Source: an uncultured Verrucomicrobiae bacterium (GTDB lineage Bacteria > Verrucomicrobiota > Verrucomicrobiia > Limisphaerales > J093). From it: a stretch of DNA of 64,000 bases. Within the stretch, counting starts at the first letter, position 1; each line of letters begins with the position of its first letter. The stretch is from assembly GCA_937946835.1 (NCBI GenBank), contig CALFAV010000029.1, positions 62,001 to 126,000 on the forward strand, read 5' to 3'. The position numbers and the translations under genes are program-made. Below, one piece after another: positions 25,459-34,483 of this stretch. A model generated the notes under the pieces. The model was not told the DNA's origin. It did not search any database and saw only the letters and a list, made by a program, of their open reading frames with translations.

Positions 25459-26100
25459 TCAAGGCCCGGCCGGTTGCCCGACGGCGGCGCTGTCCAGGAG
25501 CTGTTGCGCGCGGCGACTTATTTCCGGGTCCGTGGCCGCGGCCAGCTCCTGCAGACGCGGCGCCGCCTTCCGGACCTCCGCCCCGGCGGCTTCGAGGCAG
25601 CGCCAGGCAAACTCGCGCAGTTGCTCGTCCTCGGTGGTGAGCCGCCCCGCGCACAGCCCGATCAGGGCCTCCGAAGTGCCCGGGCTTTGCCGGGCCAGAC
25701 TCAGCACCTCTGCGGGGGGCAGGCCGCTGTAAACCGTCACCAACCACGCGTAAAAAGCCGTCGAGGAATCCGCTCCCCGCAGGGCCGGCAGCAACCCTGG
25801 TACGACGGGCTGCACCGCCGGCCCCAGGGCCATCAAATTATGACAGGCCTCCAGACTGCGCCGCTGGACCGTCTCCGAGCGGAGAAAGACGGGCAGTCGC
25901 CCCGCCAGGCCGGGCACCACTTCGGTCAGGCGCTCCGCCAGGCGCCGGTGCAATCCCGGCCGCGCGGTCAGTTGCCGCACCAGCCGTGCCACCCCGGGGG
26001 AGACCCCGGGCGGTGGGGCCGACGGCGCCCGCCACCCGGCGACCCCCAGGACCACCAGTCCCGCGGCCAGGGCTAGCCCCAGACCGACCGAGCTTTTCAT
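25459..26100 (-). CDS. Membrane-anchored HEAT-like repeat protein, function unknown
   Basis: A 213-residue protein. Residues 5-23 form an N-terminal hydrophobic segment (signal anchor). The rest is Ala/Leu-rich alpha-helical sequence with HEAT-like units (SLEACHNLMALGPAVQPVVPGLLPAL, EFAWRCLEAAGAEVRKAAPRLQELA), the kind of fold used for protein contacts. No catalytic motif is seen. Its ATG overlaps the stop of the upstream gamma-glutamyltransferase remnant by four bases, so translation may depend on reading that remnant. Similar HEAT proteins with a membrane anchor are common in Verrucomicrobia and Planctomycetes, mostly uncharacterised. Confidence 0.65.
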   Translation of the reverse strand: MKSSVGLGLALAAGLVVLGVAGWRAPSAPPPGVSPGVARLVRQLTARPGLHRRLAERLTEVVPGLAGRLPVFLRSETVQRRSLEACHNLMALGPAVQPVVPGLLPALRGADSSTAFYAWLVTVYSGLPPAEVLSLARQSPGTSEALIGLCAGRLTTEDEQLREFAWRCLEAAGAEVRKAAPRLQELAAATDPEISRRAQQLLDSAAVGQPAGP

Positions 26101-26435
26101 CGGACCGGCTCGGGCACGGCCGCGCCGTCCTTGCGGGGATCGGACGCGCCGGAGTTGATGCCGCGGGCGAAATCCCGCATCACCGCCTGCCCCCCGCCCA
26201 CCGCGTCGGCAAAGGCCGGCAGCGTGCGGACGGCGTGCCCGCGGGCGGCCAGCGCGGTGCGCACCAGCTCGGGCACGCGCGCCTCGAGGTCCACGTCCCG
26301 CCCCTCGAAGGTCAGCTTGGTGAAGCGCGGGGCCTCGAGCGCGGCCTGGAGGTTCAGGCCGAAATCCACCACGTTGGCCACGAACTGGGCGTGGGCCGCG
26401 GCATCCTCCGGGTCCATTAATCGCGCGCGGTTCAC
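26097..26435 (-). pseudogene. C-terminal remnant of gamma-glutamyltransferase
   Basis: An open frame of 112 residues (GTG start at 26433-26435) whose sequence matches only the end of gamma-glutamyltransferases. It has FVANVVDFGLNLQAALEAPRF, as in the family's 'NV(I/V)DFGM-x-LQEA-x-APRF' region, and the characteristic terminal GASDPRKDGAA. The catalytic Thr and the rest of the enzyme (several hundred residues) are missing. The 270 bases upstream show no matching frame, so the 5' part is deleted rather than frameshifted. The remaining frame is intact and runs into the HEAT-like gene with a four-base overlap. It is either a decaying relic or a fragment kept for translational coupling. Confidence 0.65.
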
Positions 26436-26707
26436 GCGGCCACTATGGCAGCCCGCGCCGGGGAAACCAGCGGGAACCGCCCGCGATTGGCCTCCCCGGT
26501 TTGGGCCGAACGGCGGCTTCCCGCTGCGGGGAATGGGCCGGCCGGGGTGAACGAGGCGCGCGGCCGGGACGGGCGCGCGCTCATTGCGGGAATCCCCGCC
26601 TCCCGGGCCTGTCCTGAGAGCAGTAACCGATTTGCCCGGGGAAAGGTCCCGGCTGCGCGCCCACCTCGACCGACCGAGCGGGCATTGACGCCCCGGAGCA
26701 CATCAGC

Positions 26708-29083
26708 TCAGTCGGCGTCCACCTCGAGCACCTTCCACTCGTGCACCCCGGCGGCCCAGCCCGAGCGCAGTTGCACCACCAACCGCAGTGCGGCGGTGGT
26801 GACCGGCTCGAAGCGGACCTCGCACCAACGGTCCGGCGCCACCGGATACTCGCCCTGCACGGCGACGGGTTTCCACGCCTCGCCGTCGCGATACTCGAGG
26901 TGCCAACGGGCCGGCAGGCGGCAGGCGCCGCGGCCGGTGTCATCGAACCAATAAACCCGCGCGCCGCCCACCGTGAGCGGCTCCGGCCAGGTGTACTGCG
27001 CCCACTCGGTGGTGCCGCGGTGCGGCCACCAGTGGCACAGGGCGGCGGGCTGCTCGCCGCTGTGCGCCGGTTCGACCCCGTCGTTGAGGCCGGCGGGTTG
27101 GGAATTGTTGTGGGCGAAAGACACGCTGACGCGGGCGCGGGTTTCCGGGCCGCCGACGCGCGGCAAGGGCGGGGTTTGGGGCAGCCAGACCTTCATCGGC
27201 CCGGGCGCGCGGTTGTCCCAGGCGTAGTACGGGACGGCGCGGAACGGCACCAGGCGCGCCGGCACCAGCGGCTGGTAAAGGCGGTGCCCCCAGTCCGGTT
27301 CGGGCGCGACGCGGGCGAACCCCTCGAGCAGGACCGCCCCGCCGAGCAGGGCGGGGTCCCGGTGAACGGACAGCGGCTCCTCGGGCGAAAAGTACAGGGC
27401 CTCGAGCGGCTCGGCCTGGTCCACCTGCTCCAGGCAATAGACCAGCGGCCCGCGTTGCAGGGCAAAGAGGCCGCGGTTGGCCTTCACATTCGGGTGGGCC
27501 ACCACGCGCTCGACCGGCATCGGCAGTTCGAGCGTGACGCGGTCGCCGGCGTGCCAGGCACGTTCGAGCACCAGGTAGCCGGCCTCGGTGCGGACCGCAG
27601 CAGCGGGTTGACCGTTCACCGCGACCTTGGCCGTCCGGGCCCATCCGGGCTGGCGCAGACGCAGGGCGAAGGCCGGCTCGGCCGCGCGCTCGAACTCGAA
27701 TTCCACGCGGCCTTCCCAGGGGTGGTCGGTGCGCACGCGCAGGGCAATTTCGCGCCCGCCCACGCGCGTCCGCACGGCACCCTGGATGAAGAGGTTCACG
27801 TAGAGCGCGTCCGGGGAGGTGGCATAGGCGTAGCCGCCCAGAGCGGCCAGGGTGCGGGCGACGTTCGGCGGGCAGCAGGCACAACCAAACCACGGCGAGC
27901 GGTGGTGGGTGCCGCGGCTTTCGAGCGGGTTCACGTAAAAGAACCGCGTGCCGTCCTGCGAGACGCCGGCCAGGACACCGTTGTAGAGCGCGCGCTCGAC
28001 CACGTCCGCAAAACGCGCCTCCCCGTGCAAGAGCGCCAGCCGGTGACCCCACTGGGCCAGGGCGATGGTGGCGCAGGTTTCCTGGTAGGCGGTGAGGTTG
28101 GGCAGGTCGTAATCCTCGGTGAAGCCCTCGTTGTGGGCGCTGGGGCCGATGCCGCCGGTCAGGTACTGGTTGCGTTCGGTGGTGTTGCGCCAAACCCGGT
28201 GGAGCATCCGCAACAGGCGTTCGTCGCCGGTGTCGCGGACGATGTCCGTGACGCCGGACATGAGGTAGGCGGCGCGCACGGCGTGGCCCTTGATGTTCCG
28301 ATGCTCGTAAATCGGCACGTCATCCTGCCAGTAGGTGCCGTCGTAGCGGTCGAGCGGGGTGTGGTGCTCGACGGCAAAGAACTTCTGCCCGCGGCTTTCC
28401 ACAAAAAACCGGGCCAGCTCGAAGTAACGGCGTTCGCCGGTGACGCGCCCGAGCTTGACCAGGGCCAGCTCGATTTCCGGGTGCCCGGGGTAGCCCATCC
28501 GCTTGGGCGGCGGGCCGAACACCGAGTCAATGTGGTCGGCCAGCCGGCGGGCCACGGCGAGGAAGTTGGTTTTGCCCGTAGCCTGGTAATGCGCGACCGC
28601 GGCCTCGAAGAGGTGGCCGGCGCAGTACAGCTCGTGGTTGTCGCGCAGATTCACCCAGCGCACCCCCGGCTCTTTCACGGTGTAGTAGCTGTTGAGGTAG
28701 CCGTCTGCGTGTTGGGCGGCGGCCAGCAGGGCGATGATCTCGTCCAGCCGGCGCTCAAGCGCGGGGTCAGGGTCCGTGGCCAGCGTGTAGGCGGCGGCCT
28801 CGAGGGCCTTGTACACGTCCGAGTCCATGAAGACCGGGCCGGTGTAGCCGTTGGTGGCGCGCCGGGCGGCGAGCCGGAGGTTCTCGAGGTTGCCGGCCTT
28901 TTCGAGGTTTTCCAGGTTGACCGGGATCGAGACCAATCGGTTGGTCTCGCGGCGCGGCGCCCAGAAGGCGTCGCGGATTTCGACCTGGTGGAACGGCACG
29001 GCCTCGAGTCGCACCAGCGGCGGCGGAGCGGCGAGGGTCGGCAACACCGGTAAAGCGGCCAGCAACACGCCCAGGGTTTTCAT
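26708..29083 (-). CDS. Secreted GH127 beta-L-arabinofuranosidase-like glycoside hydrolase
   Basis: A 791-residue protein. A short signal peptide (MKTLGVLLAALPVLPTLA) is followed by the (alpha/alpha)6 barrel typical of GH127/DUF1680 (PVFMDSDVYKALEAAAY, QHADGYLNSYY, NHELYCAGHLFEAAVAHY, GHAVRAAYLMSG). The zinc/cysteine site of the family is visible: YQETCATIAL provides Glu and Cys, and FGCACCPPNVAR provides the Cys pair that includes the proposed nucleophile. A beta-sandwich follows, and about 120 C-terminal residues form an extra discoidin-like module (WAQYTWPEPLTVGGARVYWF). It likely releases L-arabinofuranose outside the cytoplasm. It is followed on the 5' side by araD and an isomerase in the same direction. 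Confidence 0.88.
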   Translation of the reverse strand: MKTLGVLLAALPVLPTLAAPPPLVRLEAVPFHQVEIRDAFWAPRRETNRLVSIPVNLENLEKAGNLENLRLAARRATNGYTGPVFMDSDVYKALEAAAYTLATDPDPALERRLDEIIALLAAAQHADGYLNSYYTVKEPGVRWVNLRDNHELYCAGHLFEAAVAHYQATGKTNFLAVARRLADHIDSVFGPPPKRMGYPGHPEIELALVKLGRVTGERRYFELARFFVESRGQKFFAVEHHTPLDRYDGTYWQDDVPIYEHRNIKGHAVRAAYLMSGVTDIVRDTGDERLLRMLHRVWRNTTERNQYLTGGIGPSAHNEGFTEDYDLPNLTAYQETCATIALAQWGHRLALLHGEARFADVVERALYNGVLAGVSQDGTRFFYVNPLESRGTHHRSPWFGCACCPPNVARTLAALGGYAYATSPDALYVNLFIQGAVRTRVGGREIALRVRTDHPWEGRVEFEFERAAEPAFALRLRQPGWARTAKVAVNGQPAAAVRTEAGYLVLERAWHAGDRVTLELPMPVERVVAHPNVKANRGLFALQRGPLVYCLEQVDQAEPLEALYFSPEEPLSVHRDPALLGGAVLLEGFARVAPEPDWGHRLYQPLVPARLVPFRAVPYYAWDNRAPGPMKVWLPQTPPLPRVGGPETRARVSVSFAHNNSQPAGLNDGVEPAHSGEQPAALCHWWPHRGTTEWAQYTWPEPLTVGGARVYWFDDTGRGACRLPARWHLEYRDGEAWKPVAVQGEYPVAPDRWCEVRFEPVTTAALRLVVQLRSGWAAGVHEWKVLEVDAD

Positions 29084-29179
29084 GGCCCGGATTGTGCCCC
29101 GGTCCGCCGGGGCGGCAAGCCTCACCGCCGTAGCGGGCGCCGGCACCGCCCGGGAAATCAAGGCCCCGGGGGCGGCAGG

Positions 29180-29872
29180 TTATTGCTGGCCGTAGTAGGC
29201 CGCGGGGCCGTGCTTGCGGGTGAAGTGCTTGTTCAACAGCGCATCCGGCATGGGCGGCGTGCGCGGGTTGATCAGGTAGGTGTCGAAGGCCAACCGGGCG
29301 ATAAACTCGAGCGCCTCGGCGTGGTGCACCGCCTCGACCGGGGTGCGGCCCCAGGCAAACGGGCCGTGATGCAACACCAGCGCGCCGGGCAGGCGCAGCG
29401 GGTCCAGTCGGGCCAGGCGGCGGATGATGGATTCTCCGGTGCTGGTCTCGTAGTCGTCCCGGATTTCGGCCGGACTCAGTTCGCGGGTGCAGGGCACGGG
29501 GCCGTCGAAGAAGTCGGCATGGGTCGTGCCCAGCGGCGGAATTTCGCGGCCGGCCTGCGCCCAGGCCGTGGCGTACGGGCTGTGGGTGTGGGCGATGCCG
29601 CCGATCTCGGCCCAGGCGCGGTAGAGCGCCCGGTGGGTGGGGGTGTCCGAGCTGGGGCGCAACGCACCTTCGAGCACGGCGCCGGTTTCGAGCGCGACCA
29701 CGACCATGTGCTCCGGCCGCAGGTCGCGGTACCCGACCCCGGAAGGCTTGATCACCAGCGCGCCGGCCGCGCGGTCCACGCCGCTGACGTTGCCAAAGGT
29801 TTGCCGGACCAGCCCGGCGCGGACCAGTTCGAGATTGGCCTCGCACACCGCCTGTTTGAGTTCCTCAAGCAT
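29180..29872 (-). CDS. araD: L-ribulose-5-phosphate 4-epimerase (AraD-like)
   Basis: A 230-residue class II aldolase-fold enzyme that converts L-ribulose 5-phosphate to D-xylulose 5-phosphate. It shows the family blocks GNVSGVDRAAGALVIKPSGV, THRALYR, the zinc pair in GGIAHTHSPYATAWAQ, GTTHADFF, and the third His in VLHHGPFAWG. Length matches AraD (about 231). The ATG at 29870-29872 (MLEELKQAV) is used because homology begins there. No araA or araB lies beside it; the XylA-like gene upstream may supply an isomerase step. It lies 96 bases upstream of the GH127 gene and is co-directional with it. Confidence 0.92.
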   Translation of the reverse strand: MLEELKQAVCEANLELVRAGLVRQTFGNVSGVDRAAGALVIKPSGVGYRDLRPEHMVVVALETGAVLEGALRPSSDTPTHRALYRAWAEIGGIAHTHSPYATAWAQAGREIPPLGTTHADFFDGPVPCTRELSPAEIRDDYETSTGESIIRRLARLDPLRLPGALVLHHGPFAWGRTPVEAVHHAEALEFIARLAFDTYLINPRTPPMPDALLNKHFTRKHGPAAYYGQQ

Positions 29873-30169
29873 GGCCGCGTGAGCATGGGCCGGGGCGGCC
29901 CGGCGGAGCAAGTGGTTAGTCCGAAACCCTGCCGGAGGGGCGAGTTCCACCGGTTCCCCGAGCGGCGCTCGCAGTCCCGTCGAGGCTCCGGGCCAAAGCC
30001 ACCGGCCCCGGCCGAAACAACGGGATGTGCCCGGCACGGCGGTGGACAACTCTTTCGGTGGAACACCGGCCAACCGTTGTGGCCGGCGGCCGCGCGGGCG
30101 GAACGCCGGGCGGCTGCGCAAAGCCGCCACCGGGCAGAGGGTCGGCCCGGGCACCTTGCGCCCGGGGGG

Positions 30170-31210
30170 TTATTTGCCCATGAGGTGCTCGAGCACCAGT
30201 TGGTCCAGCGCCGCGTAGTTGCGGTCTTTGATCAGCTTCTGGGCCTCGGCTTCGGGGAAGGTGCGGGCCTTTTCCACCAGGCGCAGGAAGGTGCGCCGGC
30301 TGTTTTCCAGGTGCAGCGTCCAGTGCTCCACCTTGGTGGTGCGGAAGGGGTGGACGTCGAAGGCCACATACTCGCCGTGCCGGCCGTAGCCGTTGCGTTC
30401 CAGCGCGCGCACCTGGTTGAAGGCCACGCGCAGGTTGGCCGAGCCGAACGGCTTGTCCTGGTCGAACTTGAGGCCGTTTTGGTCGTTGAGGTGCAGCGAC
30501 CACAACTTGCCGAAGGCGCAGGCGAAATCAATTTCGTCGGCCGGGTCCAGGCCCGCGAGCAGGGCGTGGGCGGTCTCAATGAGGCAGCCGACGCGCTTGG
30601 GGTCGTCGGTCAGATTGGCCAGCGCCAGGGCGTGGCCGATGGTGGGGATGTAGGCCAGGTCCATCGGCTCGTTGGGCTTGGGCTCGATGGCGATGCGGAT
30701 TTTCGGGTCGTGGGCGAGCATCCGGTTGATGGCCTCGACCAGGTAGTCCACGCACTTGCGGGCGTTTTTGCTCTCGCGGATGTACGAGCCTTCCCGGGCC
30801 AGCCACAGCACGATGAGGTCGCAGTCCAGGTGGTTGGCCACGTCAATGCACCGGAGCGAGCGCTCGATGGCGTACTGGCGGCACTTGGGGTCGTTGCTGG
30901 TGTAGGCGCCATCCACGGTGCGGGGATCAAACCACAGCCGCGGGGCCACGATCTCGGCCACCACGCCGGCGTCGTCGAGCTTCTTCTTGAGCGCCCGGGC
31001 CTCGGCCTTGAGCTGGGCGTCGGACTTGTTGTCAATGTCCGGCACGGCGTCGTCGTCATGGAACATCATGGCGTCGAAGCCGAGCTTCTTGAGCTGTTCC
31101 AGCTTCCAGTCGAAGGACTGGGCGGGTCGGGTGGGCGGCCCGTAGGGGTCCTGGCCCTCGCTGAGGTTCCACGGGCCGAAACAGAATTTGTAGGTGTGTG
31201 CTTTGGGCAT
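30170..31210 (-). CDS. Xylose-isomerase-like sugar isomerase (XylA family)
   Basis: A 346-residue TIM-barrel protein. The start KFCFGPWNLSEGQDPYG resembles the FGxWTxxxxGxDPFG of xylose isomerases. Metal- and substrate-site segments follow: FHDDDAVPD, LWLAREGSY, AIEPKPNEPMDLAYIP (Glu metal ligand), HLNDQNGLKFDQD (His/Asp ligands) and FDVHPFRTT. Several substitutions relative to canonical XylA (LAREG for GREGY, MDL for RGD) suggest a divergent substrate range, possibly another aldopentose or deoxyhexose. It lies upstream of araD and GH127 in the same direction, pointing to pentose use. A 297-base gap separates it from araD and shows no gene. Confidence 0.8.
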   Translation of the reverse strand: MPKAHTYKFCFGPWNLSEGQDPYGPPTRPAQSFDWKLEQLKKLGFDAMMFHDDDAVPDIDNKSDAQLKAEARALKKKLDDAGVVAEIVAPRLWFDPRTVDGAYTSNDPKCRQYAIERSLRCIDVANHLDCDLIVLWLAREGSYIRESKNARKCVDYLVEAINRMLAHDPKIRIAIEPKPNEPMDLAYIPTIGHALALANLTDDPKRVGCLIETAHALLAGLDPADEIDFACAFGKLWSLHLNDQNGLKFDQDKPFGSANLRVAFNQVRALERNGYGRHGEYVAFDVHPFRTTKVEHWTLHLENSRRTFLRLVEKARTFPEAEAQKLIKDRNYAALDQLVLEHLMGK

Positions 31211-31282
31211 AGGTCTTCGGCCAAAGCCTAGGAGGGGCGGCGGCCTTGGGAAGAAAAAAGCAGTGGACCCGGCGGAAAGAAA

Positions 31283-32770
31283 TCAACCCGCGGCGCGAGA
31301 GCGCGCCAGGCGCGAGTGCCGCCGACCGTACCCCCAGTAAAGGCCCATGCCCAGCGCCATCCAGACCAGCAGCCGCGCCCAGGTGTCCGGCGGCAAATTG
31401 TACATCAGCCAACCGCACGACAACACCCCCAGCGGGCAGATCAGCCAGAAGGCCGGCACGCGGAACGGGCGCGGAATCTCCGGGTCGGTGAACCGCAACA
31501 CAAACACGCCGGCGCACACGATGGTAAAGGCCAGCAAGGTGCCGATGGACACCAGCTCGCCCAGGATGCCGATGGGGAAAAGCCCGGCCATGACCATGGC
31601 GACCAGCCCGGTCAGGATCGTGGCCAGCCAGGGGGTGCGAAAGCGGTGATGCACGTGGCTGAAGACCGGCGGCAGCAACCCGTCCCGGGACATGGCGTAA
31701 AAGATGCGCGGCTGACCGAGCATCATCACCAGGATCACCGAGGACAACCCGGCAATGGCGCCCACCTTGATGATCGGGCGCAGCCAGGCCACCGCCGACC
31801 CCAGCGAGTCAATGGCGTGGGCGATGGGGTCCGGCACGCCCAGCTCGGTGTACTTGATCACCCCGGTGAGCACCAGCGCCACGCCGATGTAGAGCAGCGT
31901 GCACACCAGCAGCGACCCCAGGATGCCGATGGGCATGTCCCGTTGCGGGCGGCGGGCTTCCTGGGCCGCGGTGGACACCGCGTCAAAGCCGATGTAGGCG
32001 AAAAAGATCACCCCCGCGGCCCGGAACACGCCGTCCCAGCCGAAGCGGCCCGGTCCCTGGTTTTCCGGGATGAACGGCGTCCAGTTCTCCGGGTTCAGAT
32101 AGGCCGCGCCCACGGCCAGAAACAGCAGAATCACCGTGACCTTGATCGCCACCACCAGGTTGTTGAACGCGGCCGACTCCCGGATGCCGATGACCAGCAG
32201 CCCGGTGATCACGGCGATCACAAACATGGCCGGCACGTTCAAAATCGCCCCGGTGGTGCTCCAGCCCTCGGTGAAAATGCGCCACAGGTTCCAGCCGGCA
32301 TCGGCGGGCGCCTGATGCGTGTACGGCGCCTTGGACAACTCGGGAGGAATGGACAACCCGAAATCGGCCAGAAAGGACACCATGTACCCCGACCAGCCCA
32401 CGGCCACCGTGGACGCGGCAAAGAGGTACTCCAGGATCAAATCCCACCCGATGATCCAGGCGAACAACTCCCCCAGCGTGGCGTAGCCGTAGGTGTAGGC
32501 GGAACCCGAAACCGGAATCATCGCCGCAAACTCCGCGTAACACAGGCCCGCAAAGGCGCAGGCCAGCCCCGCCAACACAAAGGACAGCACAATCCCCGGG
32601 CCGGCGAACTCCGCCGCCGCGTGCCCCGTCAACACAAAGATGCCGGCCCCGATGATGGCGCCCACGCCCAGCGCCACCAGGTTCACCGGGCCCAGTGTCC
32701 GGTGCAGCCGCTGGTCGTTGACCGCCTCGGCCTGAAGTTCGGCGACGGGTTTGCGGCGGAGAAATTTCAT
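31283..32770 (-). CDS. APC-family amino acid permease
   Basis: A 495-residue transporter with about twelve transmembrane helices. The family signature near the N-terminus is LVALGVGAIIGAGIFVLTG, followed by SFVLAGLACAFAGLCYAEFAAMIPVSGSAYTY and the mid-protein FFAYIGFDAVSTAAQEARRPQRDMPIGI. This matches the cationic/branched amino acid transporter (YfnA-like) branch. A long periplasmic-type loop between helices 4 and 5 (about residues 140-170) is notable. It sits 72 bases downstream of the XylA-like gene start, but its own frame ends before that gene begins; the two are co-directional. Substrate unknown. Confidence 0.9.
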   Translation of the reverse strand: MKFLRRKPVAELQAEAVNDQRLHRTLGPVNLVALGVGAIIGAGIFVLTGHAAAEFAGPGIVLSFVLAGLACAFAGLCYAEFAAMIPVSGSAYTYGYATLGELFAWIIGWDLILEYLFAASTVAVGWSGYMVSFLADFGLSIPPELSKAPYTHQAPADAGWNLWRIFTEGWSTTGAILNVPAMFVIAVITGLLVIGIRESAAFNNLVVAIKVTVILLFLAVGAAYLNPENWTPFIPENQGPGRFGWDGVFRAAGVIFFAYIGFDAVSTAAQEARRPQRDMPIGILGSLLVCTLLYIGVALVLTGVIKYTELGVPDPIAHAIDSLGSAVAWLRPIIKVGAIAGLSSVILVMMLGQPRIFYAMSRDGLLPPVFSHVHHRFRTPWLATILTGLVAMVMAGLFPIGILGELVSIGTLLAFTIVCAGVFVLRFTDPEIPRPFRVPAFWLICPLGVLSCGWLMYNLPPDTWARLLVWMALGMGLYWGYGRRHSRLARSRAAG

Positions 32771-32929
32771 GGCATGGGCGGCGGAGGGGTTTCCGGCTCA
32801 GGCGATTTGGCTCATTTGTCGGGCGCGTTCATGGAGTCCCGGCCGGGGCAAGTCAAGTCCGGGCCGTCGCGGGCCGCGCTTGACCCCGCCCCGCCGGTTC
32901 TTTTCCCTAGGGCCTGGCCGCTGCCCATC

Positions 32930-33691
32930 ATGAAAATCCGCACCTTGCTCGTGGACGATGAGGCCCTGGCCCGCGAGCGCCTGCGCGCCCTGCTGGCCGG
33001 CGAGCCGGATCTGGAAATCATCGGCGAATGCGCCGACGGGGCCGAGGCCGTGGCCGCCCTCGAACGGGAGCAACCTGACCTGCTGTTCCTCGACGTGCAG
33101 ATGCCCGAGCTGGATGGCTTCGACGTGCTTGCCACGGCTCGTCCGGCCCGCCCGCCGGTGATAATTTTCACCACCGCCTACAGCGAGCACGCCCTGCGGG
33201 CCTTCGAGGTCCACGCCCTGGATTATCTCCTCAAGCCGTTCGACCGGGAACGCCTCCAGGCGGCGCTGCGGCGCGCGCGCGAACACCTGCGCCTGGCCCG
33301 CGCCGAGGCGCTCAACGAGAAACTCCACGCCCTGCTGGCGGAGGTGCGGCCGCCCTCCTCCAAGACCGACCGCCTGGTCGTCAAGTCCGGCGGCCGGGTG
33401 ATGCTCGTCCGTACCGCGGAGGTGGACTGGATCGAATCGGCCGACAACTATGTGATCCTCCACGTCGGGGCCGAGTCCCACATGCTGCGCGAGACCATGG
33501 CCTCGCTGGAGGCACGGCTCGACCCGCGGCAGTTCCTGCGCATCAGCCGCTCGACCATTGTCAACCTGGACCGCGTCAAGGAACTCCAACCCATGTTTCA
33601 CGGGGATTACGTGGTGATCCTGCGCAACGGCACCCGGCTCAACCTCAGTCGCAGTTACCGGGACAAGTTGCAGCACCTGCTGGGGCGCTGA
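32930..33691 (+). CDS. LytTR-family response regulator
   Basis: A 253-residue two-domain regulator. The receiver domain (1-115) has the acidic pair in LLVDDEALARERL, the phospho-acceptor Asp in LLFLDVQMPELDGF and Lys in DYLLKPF. A helical linker leads to a C-terminal LytTR DNA-binding domain (about 150-253: RLVVKSGGRVMLVRTAEVDWIESADNYVILHV, FLRISRSTIVNLDRVKEL, GTRLNLSRSYRDKL). The start is the ATG at 32930. No histidine kinase is adjacent, so it is an orphan. It is divergent from the APC permease (160 bases) and convergent with comB. Confidence 0.95.
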   Translation: MKIRTLLVDDEALARERLRALLAGEPDLEIIGECADGAEAVAALEREQPDLLFLDVQMPELDGFDVLATARPARPPVIIFTTAYSEHALRAFEVHALDYLLKPFDRERLQAALRRAREHLRLARAEALNEKLHALLAEVRPPSSKTDRLVVKSGGRVMLVRTAEVDWIESADNYVILHVGAESHMLRETMASLEARLDPRQFLRISRSTIVNLDRVKELQPMFHGDYVVILRNGTRLNLSRSYRDKLQHLLGR

Positions 33692-33718
33692 ACGCGCCAC
33701 CGGCCGCCCCCGGTTCGC

Positions 33719-34483
33719 TCAACCCGTTCCCTGCGCCCGCACCACCTCGCCCGTCAGCACCGGTACCACCGGGTAAAGATCGCGCCGGGCGCAAAACGCC
33801 ACGTCGTCCCGCAATTCCGGCACCGCCAGCAACCGGCGGCCGTTTCGGGAAAGGGCCAGCGCCCCTGCCAAATCCCCGGCGTATCGCCGATAAAGTTCCC
33901 GGGCCATCAACGCGCCGTCGCTGATTTGCTCAGCGGGGTAAAGCCCTTGGAGCGCCTCCCCCAGCGCCCCGGCGGCCAGGGCATCCTCGAAGGCGGCCTC
34001 GTTTTGGGTGCCGCTGCCCACGAGTAACAATCGCGGGGGACGCCACTGCTCCAGGGTTCGGGCCAGGGCGCCCAGGTTCAGAAACGCGCCCACCAGCACC
34101 CGTCCCGCTCCGGCACAGGCCCGCAGCGCCCGCGTGCCGTTGGTCGTGGTCATGACCACCGTCCGGCCCCGGACCCGCTCGGGCGTAAACTCCCTCGGGG
34201 AATTCCCCAGATCGAAATCCACCCCGCCGCTGACCGCGGCCCGGATGCAGACGCCGTCGCGTTCCCCGGCCAGCAGGACCTCCGGTTGCCTCCGCCGAAG
34301 AGCCAGCGCCGCGGCGATGTCCGCCACGGGCCACACCCCGGTCGCGCCGTTCGCCAGGGCGGTCACGATGCTGCTGGTGGCCCGCAACACGTCGAACACC
34401 ACGCACACCGCATCCGCCAGTCCCTGCCCGGCCCGGGCCTCGATCTCCGCCAGCGTGAACGTGACGTCCAAGGGCTTGCTCAT
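33719..34483 (-). CDS. comB: 2-phosphosulfolactate phosphatase (ComB family)
   Basis: A 254-residue Mg-dependent phosphatase. Family blocks are VVFDVLRATSSIVTALANGA, LLAGERDG, FDLGNSPREFTPERVRGRTVVMTTTNGTRAL and LLVGSGTQNEAAFEDALAAGAL. ComB converts 2-phospho-3-sulfolactate to 3-sulfolactate in coenzyme M synthesis in archaea. In bacteria without coenzyme M it is widespread and its role is unclear, possibly sulfolactate production. No comA, comC or sulfonate gene is nearby. It is convergent with the LytTR regulator (27 bases). Confidence 0.88.
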   Translation of the reverse strand: MSKPLDVTFTLAEIEARAGQGLADAVCVVFDVLRATSSIVTALANGATGVWPVADIAAALALRRRQPEVLLAGERDGVCIRAAVSGGVDFDLGNSPREFTPERVRGRTVVMTTTNGTRALRACAGAGRVLVGAFLNLGALARTLEQWRPPRLLLVGSGTQNEAAFEDALAAGALGEALQGLYPAEQISDGALMARELYRRYAGDLAGALALSRNGRRLLAVPELRDDVAFCARRDLYPVVPVLTGEVVRAQGTG

